DNA of 64,000 nt, from positions 2,356,001 through 2,420,000 of the forward strand of contig NZ_CP011834.1 of assembly GCF_001412575.1 (NCBI RefSeq), written 5' to 3'. How positions within the stretch are numbered: the first letter of the stretch is position 1; every line of letters starts with the position of its first letter. The stretch is from Limnohabitans sp. 103DPR2 (GTDB taxonomy: Bacteria > Pseudomonadota > Gammaproteobacteria > Burkholderiales > Burkholderiaceae_C). Below are positions 1 to 7,476 of this stretch, piece after piece. Made by a program: the position numbers and the translations under genes. The notes beneath the pieces are model-generated. The model saw nothing but the letters and a program-made list of their open reading frames with translations, did no database searches and was not told where the DNA came from.

Positions 1-2
1 TC

Positions 3-584
3 TTTGGTTCGACTGAAGAGATGCTGCAGGCTCAGCTTCAAGAACAACCTGAATTGCTGCTCATTCAGTGCCACTCACTTCACGCAGGCGTGCAAGTGGA
101 CATCCGTCGCTTGGTCGACAAAAGCCAAGCCTCACACGTCATCGTGCTTTACAGTTTTGGGCAAGCACCTGTGATTGAAAGCTTGAAGCAGTGGGGCATG
201 ATTGTTCGCAGAGAGCCGCTGCCAGAGTCAGAGCTGAGTGAGTTGATATTGGCCACACTCAGGGTTGACTTGCCAAGCCCCATCAACCGGGGTGCTGAAC
301 ATGCGGCGATTCCAGCTCGCAAATACGACGACATGGCCTTGATGCGCGTCACCGGCATCTCAACGCAAGTCTTGTGCGAATGCCCTAAGCACGTGGCCGA
401 GCTGATCATGCAACTGGCCAGGTTTGAACAATACAGCCTCGATTGCCTGAACAAATCCAGTGAAGACGCACGCATTCATGCCCATCTGAGCGCCATTTCG
501 GGTACGGCGCGCGCCATGTTTGAAGACGCCCTGGAAATGGTGGCACAGCACGAAGGCATTGACCTCCAGTCACTGGGAAATTAA
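3..584 (+). CDS. MerR/LitR-like transcriptional regulator, C-terminal part (cut by window edge)
   Basis: The reading frame is open to the left edge, so the N-terminal part, including any DNA-binding domain, lies outside the window. The first ATG inside is at position 21, but codons before it are also open. The visible part begins with an alpha/beta segment that resembles the B12-binding-like domain of LitR-type MerR regulators (LLLIQCHSL, SHVIVLYSFG). It ends with a helical region (DDMALMRVTGISTQVLCECP) that I associate with these regulators. The gene ends 6 bases before an atypical photolyase gene and is in the same direction. Light- or B12-responsive MerR regulators are often found beside photolyase genes, so control of the two downstream photolyase genes is a reasonable inference. 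The family assignment is from memory of the pattern only. Confidence 0.55.
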   Translation, partial: FGSTEEMLQAQLQEQPELLLIQCHSLHAGVQVDIRRLVDKSQASHVIVLYSFGQAPVIESLKQWGMIVRREPLPESELSELILATLRVDLPSPINRGAEHAAIPARKYDDMALMRVTGISTQVLCECPKHVAELIMQLARFEQYSLDCLNKSSEDARIHAHLSAISGTARAMFEDALEMVAQHEGIDLQSLGN

Positions 585-590
585 CGCCCC

Positions 591-2120
591 ATGACTTGCC
601 AAATCGTTTGGTTCAAGCGTGACTTGCGTTGGCAAGATCACGCTGCACTGGCACAAGCTGCCGCGCGTGGACCCGTTCGCTGCATTTACATTGTGGAACC
701 TGGCTACTGGCAGCTCAACGATACAGCACTGCAGCACTTCGAATTCATTCGTGAATCATTGCAGGCTTTGAATTCGCATTTGCAGACCTTGGGCGGTTGC
801 GTTGAAATTCACACAGGCGAAGCTGTTGACGTTTTTGATCGCCTACTGAAAGAGACGTCTTTCACAGAAATTCACTCGCACGAAGAAACGGGCAATGCAT
901 GGACTTATGCCAGAGACCTTCACGTTAAGGCTTGGTGCGAAACACATCGCATCCCGTGGCACGAGTATGCGCAATTTGGTGTGGTGAGACGCTTGAAAAA
1001 TCGGAACCAGTGGCAAGCCGCATGGGAACAACACATGCAAGCACCGCAGGAAAAGCCCAAGGACATTCACTTTGCAAGCAAAGTCAACAGCTTGCCGTTT
1101 TCAATGCATGCGCCTGCGCATTTAAAACACAATCCCCTCCACCGTCAACGCGGCGGACGACCCTTGGCACTGGCAGTTTTGCGTAGCTTCTTGAATGCCC
1201 GAAGCTTAGGTTACCGAGGCGGCATTTCATCGCCCTTGTCTGCACCGGATGCCTGCTCGCGACTTTCGGCTTATCTGGCGTATGGCTGCATCAGCATGCG
1301 CGAAGTGGTGCAAATGACGCGCGCCCACATTGAAGAATTACCCCCGCAAGCCTCACGGCACCGGGCTGGTCTGCAGGCCTTCATGAGTCGCCTTTACTGG
1401 CATTGTCATTTCATTCAAAAGCTAGAAAGCGAGCCCGAGATTGAATGGCAAAACATGCACCGCGGCTATGACGGCTTGCGTGAAGAATCGTTCAACGAGG
1501 CATTTTTTGAAGCCCTCAAAAACGCCCAAACGGGGTGGCCCATGGTGGATGCTTCGGTCGTCATGCTGCGCGAGACAGGTTGGCTCAATTTTCGAATGCG
1601 GGCCATGCTGGTGTCAGTAGCAGCCTACCCCCTCTGGCTCCACTGGCAGCCAGTCGGAGAGTGGCTGGCCACTCAATTTTTAGATTACGAACCAGGCATT
1701 CACTGGAGTCAATTGCAAATGCAATCGGGCACGACAGGCATCAACACCACGCGCGTCTACAACCCCATCAAGCAAGCACAAGACCACGACCCGCAAGGGC
1801 TGTTTGTTCGGAGATGGCTACCAGCCATGCGCAATGTCCCAGACAGCTGGCTTTTTGAGCCCTGGAAAATGCCGGACAACGTTCGTCAGCCTAAAGGCAC
1901 TGACGCCGCATCATCCATTCAAATCCACACACCCTTGGTGGACCTCAGTTCGGCGACCCGCAGTGCGAAAGAAAGATTGCACGCACTTCGCAAGAATGAC
2001 AAAGTTCGAGCCGGCAAAAAGGCTGTGATCGACAAACACGCTTCGCGCAAAACTTTTTCAACACGCCGCACCAGCACCAAATCCCAAGCCGCCAGTTCGC
2101 AAATGGGCTTTGATTTTTAA
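591..2120 (+). CDS. Atypical photolyase/cryptochrome-family flavoprotein
   Basis: A 509-residue protein with the full cryptochrome/photolyase architecture. It has an N-terminal alpha/beta antenna domain (starts MTCQIVWFKRDLRW) and a helical FAD domain with the RVYNPIKQAQDHDPQG and FVRRWLPAM signatures. Known members repair pyrimidine dimers with blue light or act as photoreceptors. Aligned by eye with E. coli PhrB, conserved FAD-site positions differ. The WMHNR segment reads WLNFR here. The stretch holding the flavin-contacting Asn and the last Trp of the electron-transfer triad (NNGGWQW) reads HWSQLQM. The C-terminus carries about 60 extra basic, Ser/Thr-rich residues ending GFDF. The gene lies between a MerR-like regulator and a DASH cryptochrome. 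It could belong to a divergent clade such as the NewPHL group, but I cannot place it without a tree. Confidence 0.85.
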   Translation: MTCQIVWFKRDLRWQDHAALAQAAARGPVRCIYIVEPGYWQLNDTALQHFEFIRESLQALNSHLQTLGGCVEIHTGEAVDVFDRLLKETSFTEIHSHEETGNAWTYARDLHVKAWCETHRIPWHEYAQFGVVRRLKNRNQWQAAWEQHMQAPQEKPKDIHFASKVNSLPFSMHAPAHLKHNPLHRQRGGRPLALAVLRSFLNARSLGYRGGISSPLSAPDACSRLSAYLAYGCISMREVVQMTRAHIEELPPQASRHRAGLQAFMSRLYWHCHFIQKLESEPEIEWQNMHRGYDGLREESFNEAFFEALKNAQTGWPMVDASVVMLRETGWLNFRMRAMLVSVAAYPLWLHWQPVGEWLATQFLDYEPGIHWSQLQMQSGTTGINTTRVYNPIKQAQDHDPQGLFVRRWLPAMRNVPDSWLFEPWKMPDNVRQPKGTDAASSIQIHTPLVDLSSATRSAKERLHALRKNDKVRAGKKAVIDKHASRKTFSTRRTSTKSQAASSQMGFDF

Positions 2121-2138
2121 AATAGAAATCGCCATCAC

Positions 2139-3482
2139 ATGTCATCCCATCATTCAAGCGCAGGCGTCATCTATTGGTTTCGAAACGATTTGCGCTTGCA
2201 TGATCAGCCTGCATTGCAAAGCGCGATAGAACTCGCCACAAAATTGCAAACTTGGCTTCTACCCGTCTACATTCACGACGATGCGCTAGAGGCACAGACG
2301 CCATGGGGCTTTGCCAGAACATCACCTCAAAGAATCGCATGGACACAGATGGCTGCGCAGGACTTGGCTCGACAGTTGAGCGCATTCAATAGCCAACTGT
2401 TTCAACTCAAGGGCAAGCCTGTTGAAATCTTGCAGGCTTTAAGCCATCACTTCCAAGAGTCATGGATCGTCTGTGAAGACATTGCAGCACCCTATGAACA
2501 GGCGCACATCCAACAATTGAAGGATGCCAAGCTGAAAGTTCAAACAGTTTGGCAGTCCACATTGATGTGCCCTGCTGATTTGCCATTTGACGTGCGCAAA
2601 GTACCCGATCAATTCACCACGTTCAGGCAACTGATTGAGCGCCCCACGATTCTTGTCCAAGATCCATTGCCCGTGATCGCTTCGATGCCAGCTTTGCCCG
2701 ATGTATCAGGATTGCAGACGAAGCTGAAAACTCAAATTGAAGCGACATGCTCCTCCCCTGCGCAAGCTATCTGCATCGACCCGCGCTCGGCATTTCCATG
2801 GGGCCCCTCCGGCTTCGAGGGTGGCGAAACATCGGCATTGGCGCACCTAGATCATTACTGCAAGAGCAGATTGCCTAGCACCTATAAACTCACGCGAAAT
2901 GGTTTGATGGGCGTTGACTACTCCACCAAATGGTCGCCTTGGTTGGCGAATGGCGCGCTCTCAGCGCGGCAAGCCTGGGCTGCAGTCAAAGCCTATGAAG
3001 CAATGCACGGCGCCAATGACAGCACCTACTGGATTGGATTCGAATTGCTTTGGCGTGATCACTTTCGCTGGCTGCATTTGAAACACGGACACAAGCTTTA
3101 TCGACGTCATGGCCTGACCACAGAAACACAGGTGCACAAAGCACACTCACCTGAAAATTTCGAAGCTTGGTGCGCCGCTAAAACCGGACACCCCTTCATC
3201 GACGCCGGCATGCGCGAGCTCACCACCACGTCCTACTTGTCCAACCGCATGCGCCAAAACTTGGCGAGCTATTTGATCCATGACTTGGGCTGCGATTGGC
3301 GCGCAGGTGCCGCTTGGTTTGAAACGCACTTGATTGACTTTGATGTTTACAGCAACCAGGGCAATTGGCTGTACCTCAGTGGCTGCGGCACTGACCCGCG
3401 AGGTGGCAGAAGGTTCAACCCGGACAAGCAAGCCAAGGACTATGACCCTGAAGGCAGCTACCGGGCGCTGTGGCGTCACTGA
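2139..3482 (+). CDS. DASH-family cryptochrome
   Basis: A 447-residue protein of the photolyase superfamily. The FAD domain keeps canonical residues missing from the upstream paralogue: SNRMRQNLASY, then SNQGNWLYLSG with the expected Asn and Trp. The block GCGTDPRGGRRFNPDKQAKD follows, and this pattern is typical of DASH cryptochromes. The N-terminal antenna domain starts YWFRNDLRLHDQPAL. DASH proteins bind FAD and often MTHF, and repair cyclobutane dimers mainly in single-stranded DNA. The start is 18 bases after the stop of the first photolyase gene, so the two are probably one operon. The next gene is convergent. Confidence 0.93.
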   Translation: MSSHHSSAGVIYWFRNDLRLHDQPALQSAIELATKLQTWLLPVYIHDDALEAQTPWGFARTSPQRIAWTQMAAQDLARQLSAFNSQLFQLKGKPVEILQALSHHFQESWIVCEDIAAPYEQAHIQQLKDAKLKVQTVWQSTLMCPADLPFDVRKVPDQFTTFRQLIERPTILVQDPLPVIASMPALPDVSGLQTKLKTQIEATCSSPAQAICIDPRSAFPWGPSGFEGGETSALAHLDHYCKSRLPSTYKLTRNGLMGVDYSTKWSPWLANGALSARQAWAAVKAYEAMHGANDSTYWIGFELLWRDHFRWLHLKHGHKLYRRHGLTTETQVHKAHSPENFEAWCAAKTGHPFIDAGMRELTTTSYLSNRMRQNLASYLIHDLGCDWRAGAAWFETHLIDFDVYSNQGNWLYLSGCGTDPRGGRRFNPDKQAKDYDPEGSYRALWRH

Positions 3483-3496
3483 GGTCCTAAGACCTC
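3481..3496. terminator. Possible weak hairpin between convergent genes
   Basis: GAGGTC-CTAA-GACCTC forms a perfect 6-bp stem with a four-base loop directly after the DASH cryptochrome stop codon and 22 bases before the end of the convergent phosphatase gene. There is no T-tract on either strand, so this is at best a weak terminator. Confidence 0.3.
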
Positions 3497-3518
3497 TGGT
3501 GTCAATTGCCCAAGGCGT

Positions 3519-4109
3519 TCAAGGACTGGGGTAAATTTTGTAGGACAAGAGTTTGCCTTGAGGACTAACCTTGGCCAACACCATGTCGCCAGAGCCCACG
3601 TTTTCGCCCATGAATTCTGCAATGTTCACATGGTGCGTCACCAAGATCAAAGCTTTGTCGGACTTCAATTTCAGTTGTTTGGCAATGAAGGTCTGAAGAC
3701 GCACATTGCTTTGAGGCCCCTGACGCATGTCGTCAAAAAACGAGTTCAGTGACGGCTCGTGTACGGGGGCGTCATAGCCAAGCTTCTCTGCCGTTTCTTT
3801 ACAACGACACCAAGCGCTGCTGAACACCATTGCTTCTTTAACACCTTGTGCTTTCAGCCATTGACCGATGCGCTGCGCTTGCTCACGCCCCTTGCCATCC
3901 AAGTTGCGTTGGGTTTTGCAATCTTGCAGTGTGTAACCCGCGGGATCACCCACACCCGGCGCCAAGGCATGTCGCATCAGCAACACGTGGTCCGACTTTT
4001 TGAGCAGATCGGACAGTTCGCTGGCATTGGCATTGACCTGCGTCAGGCCAATCCCTAACAACACCGCACACAGCCATTTCAAGAGCATCTTCAAGTTGCG
4101 GTCACTCAT
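3519..4109 (-). CDS. Exported histidine phosphatase superfamily protein
   Basis: A 196-residue protein. The N-terminus has a signal-peptide-like stretch (LLKWLCAVLLGIGL ending around ANA), so it is probably periplasmic. The phosphohistidine motif reads LLMRHALAPG (RHA instead of the usual RHG). The second catalytic His lies in LVTHHVNIAEF, and the intervening SSAWCRCKETAE matches the branch 1 histidine phosphatase pattern. The substrate is unknown; relatives are broad-specificity phosphomonoesterases. Its start overlaps the stop of the upstream small Cys-rich gene by four bases (ATGA), making it the last gene of a five-gene minus-strand operon. Confidence 0.8.
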   Translation of the reverse strand: MSDRNLKMLLKWLCAVLLGIGLTQVNANASELSDLLKKSDHVLLMRHALAPGVGDPAGYTLQDCKTQRNLDGKGREQAQRIGQWLKAQGVKEAMVFSSAWCRCKETAEKLGYDAPVHEPSLNSFFDDMRQGPQSNVRLQTFIAKQLKLKSDKALILVTHHVNIAEFMGENVGSGDMVLAKVSPQGKLLSYKIYPSP

Positions 4110-4279
4110 TTCGCGGTCTTGCCTTCGGCAACCGGGTTGTCTGTTGGGCGTTCAGCCGTGGAAGTGTCGAGTTTGGGCATTGCCATCTTTTCGCCATCCC
4201 ATTGCTGACCACACCAGCATCGGCCCTCAGGATCGATGATGCAGGTTCCTGTGCCACAGCACCTTGGATCTTCGTTCAT
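4106..4279 (-). CDS. Small Cys-rich conserved hypothetical protein
   Basis: A 57-residue protein starting MNEDPRCCGTGTCIIDPEGR, followed by CWCGQQWDGEKM. Five Cys fall in the first 25 residues (CC, C, CWC), suggesting metal binding or a disulfide-rich fold. The rest is hydrophilic. I chose the ATG at 4279 because it begins the conserved Cys block; an ATG at 4312 would add eleven residues without pattern. The gene is followed by the phosphatase with an ATGA overlap and preceded by an SDR gene. From memory, similar short proteins are widespread in Burkholderiales; the function is unknown. Confidence 0.7.
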   Translation of the reverse strand: MNEDPRCCGTGTCIIDPEGRCWCGQQWDGEKMAMPKLDTSTAERPTDNPVAEGKTAK

Positions 4280-4305
4280 GTCTACCCCCTTAGAAAAAAT
4301 GGTCA

Positions 4306-5010
4306 TCACCATGGAATGGTGTGCCCTGCGTAATCCACAAATTGTGCGCGACCCGTTGGCTTGAGGCTTTGTAAAGCACGCATCATCTGCGACACCGAAT
4401 CTTCAGGTGTCATGGCATCTTCTGCTGCTACAAACTTGGCCGACAAACCCGATTGAACGGTACCCGGCTGTAAGGCTGCAAAAATGGCCAAAGGCTTTTG
4501 TCGAAAGGCCTCAATGGCCGCTGTTTGCAGAAGCATGTTGCGAGCAGCTTTGGCTGCACGATAGCCATACCATCCACCCTTGTGGTTGTCTTCAATGCTG
4601 CCAACCCGAGCAGACAAGGTGGCGTAACAAGCAGCCTCGTGCGTCACCAGCAAAGGCGAGAAATGCTTGATGAGCAATGCAGGGCCAACGGCATTCACCT
4701 CGAACTGACGCAACAGCTGCTTGGCATTCAAAGCTTGCAAACGCTTTTCGGGACCTTGCCCATCCAGCGTTAAAGCACCTGTGGCATCCACAATGTATTT
4801 GAATTCACAAACTCCATACGGTCCTGATGTTTGGCGCAAAGCAGTTGCGCAATGCGCCATGCTATCTTCATCTTCCAATTCAAAGCGCAACACGCTTTGT
4901 CGCGACAAGCCCACAGCCAAGGCACACTGCGCATCGTTTTGAAAATGCGTTAAAAAAGCCTGCCCAATGGCACCACTCGCACCCAGAATCAAAGCTTGAT
5001 AACGACTCAT
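4306..5010 (-). CDS. Short-chain dehydrogenase/reductase family protein
   Basis: A 234-residue Rossmann protein. The nucleotide-binding motif reads LGASGAIGQAF near the N-terminus. The catalytic Tyr and Lys are in WYGYRAAKAARN, preceded by an ATLSARVGS segment that supplies the Ser. The start at 5010 overlaps the stop of the upstream DUF393 gene (ATGA). An ATG at 5028 would add six residues and a longer overlap. The substrate is unknown; the domain layout resembles C-factor-type SDRs. Its neighbours are redox-type genes in the same operon. Confidence 0.8.
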   Translation of the reverse strand: MSRYQALILGASGAIGQAFLTHFQNDAQCALAVGLSRQSVLRFELEDEDSMAHCATALRQTSGPYGVCEFKYIVDATGALTLDGQGPEKRLQALNAKQLLRQFEVNAVGPALLIKHFSPLLVTHEAACYATLSARVGSIEDNHKGGWYGYRAAKAARNMLLQTAAIEAFRQKPLAIFAALQPGTVQSGLSAKFVAAEDAMTPEDSVSQMMRALQSLKPTGRAQFVDYAGHTIPW

Positions 5011-5396
5011 GAATGTCGCGCGTCCCATTTAAGCAAATACTTTTGCACGGTGGGCCGAATGGGCAAAAACATTTTGTAACCCAGGCTGATGGCCCAACTA
5101 AAGGGTCGCACTGAAAACACGCGGCCAGCCAATCGCCAGCCTCGCAACTCCAACCAAAGGCGTGCAAAGGCTGCACCGCCCTCAAACAATTGCCCTGCTG
5201 AATCTCGCACATGAAAGTACGCCATGGCGCGTTGGCAATTCAGCCCATCGCCCAAGCTGGCATCGTCATTGGCTTGAAAATTCACACTGACGTCATGCCA
5301 CACCAACTGCGCAGCGTCAGGATTGCTTTTGTAAAAAGCAATCTCACGTCTGCACAAGGGGCAGCTGCCGTCGTAGTAAATGGTCAGGGGTGGCAT
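5007..5396 (-). CDS. DUF393 (DCC family) thiol-disulfide oxidoreductase-like protein
   Basis: A 129-residue protein that starts PPLTIYYDGSCPLCRREIAF, the defining Asp-x-x-Cys-x-x-Cys motif of the DCC family. Members have a thioredoxin-like fold and are predicted thiol-disulfide oxidoreductases of unknown substrate. The gene sits 3 bases downstream of a DsbA/FrnE-like gene and overlaps the SDR gene by four bases, so the operon combines two CxxC proteins. Confidence 0.88.
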   Translation of the reverse strand: MPPLTIYYDGSCPLCRREIAFYKSNPDAAQLVWHDVSVNFQANDDASLGDGLNCQRAMAYFHVRDSAGQLFEGGAAFARLWLELRGWRLAGRVFSVRPFSWAISLGYKMFLPIRPTVQKYLLKWDARHS

Positions 5397-5399
5397 GCG

Positions 5400-6059
5400 T
5401 CAAACTTCGCCGGCCGCAATGCGTCGCAGCGCTTGTTCAAACACCGCAGCAGGCTGGCCACCAGAGATCAGGTGCTTGTCATTGATGATGACGGCTGGTA
5501 CAGAATGAATCCCTGCTTGTTGGTAGAACTGTTCAATCTCACGAACTTCTTGGGCATAGGCGTCGGAGGCCAAAATGCCTTTCGCTTCAGACACATCCAA
5601 ACCCACTGAGGCCACCACTGCCAACAACACCTCATCCGATTCAACGGCTTCAGCGCGGCCTTGGTAAGACTCGAGCAACGCACGCTTCAAAGCGTGCTGA
5701 CTGCCCTCTGGCCCCTTCACGCCCGCCCAATGCAACAAACGATGCGCATTGAAGGTGTTGTAGACGCGGCCGCGCCCACCCGGATTGAACTTGAATCCCA
5801 CTTCTTCGCCCCGGGCCGCAATGGTGGCGCGAATTTGAGCTTGTTGCTCTGGGGTCGAACCGTATTTTTCGGTCAAGTGCTCGCCCAAGTCTTGGCCGCC
5901 AGGCCCCATGTGCGGGTTCAACTCAAAGGGCTGAAAGTGCAAATCAGCCGCAACCTCACCCTTCAATTGACCCAGGGCTTGCTCCAATGCGCCCAGACCC
6001 ACAGCACACCAAGGGCAGGCAATGTCAGAGACGAAATCAATTTTCAAGGTAGCGGCCAT
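5400..6059 (-). CDS. DsbA family oxidoreductase (FrnE/2-hydroxychromene-2-carboxylate isomerase-like)
   Basis: A 219-residue thioredoxin-fold protein with a helical insert. The redox motif CPWC is at the N-terminus (DFVSDIACPWCAVGLGAL), and GIHSVPAVIINDKHLISGG near the C-terminus holds the cis-Pro loop. There is no signal peptide with the start at 6059, consistent with cytoplasmic FrnE-type proteins. It is the first gene of the minus-strand operon running to the phosphatase. An ATG at 6098 would give 13 extra residues; I prefer 6059 because the conserved domain starts there. Confidence 0.88.
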   Translation of the reverse strand: MAATLKIDFVSDIACPWCAVGLGALEQALGQLKGEVAADLHFQPFELNPHMGPGGQDLGEHLTEKYGSTPEQQAQIRATIAARGEEVGFKFNPGGRGRVYNTFNAHRLLHWAGVKGPEGSQHALKRALLESYQGRAEAVESDEVLLAVVASVGLDVSEAKGILASDAYAQEVREIEQFYQQAGIHSVPAVIINDKHLISGGQPAAVFEQALRRIAAGEV

Positions 6060-6178
6060 GGCAAAAAGTTTTGAAATAAAAGCGTGATATTGCCTCAAAT
6101 ATTGGAAAATCGGGGCTCAGGGCGCAGATTCCATGGTTTCACAAGGGATCTTTGCCAGCCCGACCTTTGAGGACGATC

Positions 6179-6628
6179 ATGAAAATTTTGTGTTTGAACG
6201 GCATCAACTTGAACATGTTTGGCAAGCGTGATCCCGCCCAATACGGCACCATCACCTTGGCAGAAATTGATGCACAAGTGAAAAAGCTCGGCCAAGAATT
6301 GGGCGCCAGCGTGGAGTGCTTTCAAACCAACTTTGAAGGTGCCATGGCAGAAAAAATTCACCAGGCCCACACGGACGGCATTGATGCCGTCATGATCAAC
6401 GCGGGTGCATGGACCCACTACAGCTATGGCATACGAGATGCCTTGGCCATTTTGAAGTGCCCCATCATTGAAGTGCACATGTCCAACATTCATGCACGCG
6501 AAGCTTTTCGCCATCACTCTGTGATTGCTGAAATTGCCAAAGGTCAGATTGCAGGCTTTGGGGTGGACAGTTATTTGTTGGGACTCAGAGCGGCTGTTTC
6601 TGCGGTGCAAGCCAACAAAGCCAACTGA
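6179..6628 (+). CDS. aroQ: Type II 3-dehydroquinate dehydratase, divergent
   Basis: A 149-residue protein of normal length for type II dehydroquinase, which removes water from 3-dehydroquinate in the shikimate pathway. It starts MKILCLNGINLNMFGKRDP and keeps the catalytic Arg17 and Tyr22 (KRDPAQYG), the EVHMSNIHARE block and FRHHS. Family-typical prolines are changed: LNGPNLN reads LNGINLN, INPGAYTH reads INAGAWTH, and the following TSVAIRDA reads YSYGIRDA. It could be a paralogue with altered activity, since these positions surround the substrate. The tail overlaps the convergent hydrolase gene by 58 bases. Confidence 0.85.
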   Translation: MKILCLNGINLNMFGKRDPAQYGTITLAEIDAQVKKLGQELGASVECFQTNFEGAMAEKIHQAHTDGIDAVMINAGAWTHYSYGIRDALAILKCPIIEVHMSNIHAREAFRHHSVIAEIAKGQIAGFGVDSYLLGLRAAVSAVQANKAN

Positions 6629-7476
6629 AACGCATCCGTTCGTTCGTATTGAACCCAATGTCCTGAATCTGGCACCAAATGCCATGAGGTCAAATGAGGC
6701 GCTTGGGCTTTGAACAGAGCCTGCACTTCCAGCCAGCGCCCTTTGTACAGCGCATCCCCTTCGCCATAGATCACATGCAGTGGGCACTGAATCTGTGGCA
6801 AAGCGCCCGCCACGATGGGCGTTGATGACAAGCGTCGACGCGGCATGCGATCACGTTTGACGTTGGCAGCGTGCACAGCCATGGCCAGATCGTCTAAGCT
6901 GCGCTCGTGCTTCAACATCAAAGCCATCAGGTTGTGACGATGCGCTTCGGCCTGCAAAGCTTCGGTGGGCAAATGCCGCCACCCTTTGAGTGGCATGCGA
7001 TCTGGCACCGTCAGACCTAAACCTGGCGAGCCCACCATCACCAATTGTTTTGCGTCTTCAGGATATGCGGCCAACCACAAAGCGGCTGTCATTCCCCCAA
7101 ATGAAAATCCAACAAATGCAGCATCAAGGTTTGGGCCTTTGAGCATCTGCCAAGCCGCATGCAAAGGTTCAATCAAGGCGTCCACATCACCCCCCTGCGC
7201 TGGTGCTGCTGAATCACCAAAGCCGGGCAAGTCAACCGCTAGCACACGATGGCCTTGCGCCACCAACGGTGCAATGTTGCGAATCCAATGCATCCAACTG
7301 CCGCTGCCGCCATGCAAGAGCAAGATCACAGGCCCCTCAAGCGGGCCCCAAGCGTGCCACACCATAGGCCCTGGCAAAGTCAATTTTTGACCTGTGCGCA
7401 ACACCTCAACGGTACCCGCATCCAAGAGGGTCAGCACCGAGGGTTCTATGACGATGGGCTCGGTGGAATAGCTCAC
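6571..7476 (-). CDS. Alpha/beta hydrolase
   Basis: A protein of about 301 residues with the alpha/beta hydrolase fold. It has an oxyanion region LLLHGGSGSWMHW, nucleophile elbow FVGFSFGGMTA (G-F-S-F-G-G), Asp in VIYGEGDALYKG and His in VPDSGHWVQYE. I chose the GTG at 7476 because it overlaps the transporter stop codon (GTGA) and has GGAAAG just upstream. An ATG at 7518 would add 14 residues. The open frame continues further upstream but only as a shadow of the transporter gene. The substrate is unknown. It is the last gene of an aroC-transporter-hydrolase run. Confidence 0.85.
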   Translation of the reverse strand: MSYSTEPIVIEPSVLTLLDAGTVEVLRTGQKLTLPGPMVWHAWGPLEGPVILLLHGGSGSWMHWIRNIAPLVAQGHRVLAVDLPGFGDSAAPAQGGDVDALIEPLHAAWQMLKGPNLDAAFVGFSFGGMTAALWLAAYPEDAKQLVMVGSPGLGLTVPDRMPLKGWRHLPTEALQAEAHRHNLMALMLKHERSLDDLAMAVHAANVKRDRMPRRRLSSTPIVAGALPQIQCPLHVIYGEGDALYKGRWLEVQALFKAQAPHLTSWHLVPDSGHWVQYERTDAFQLALLACTAETAALSPNK

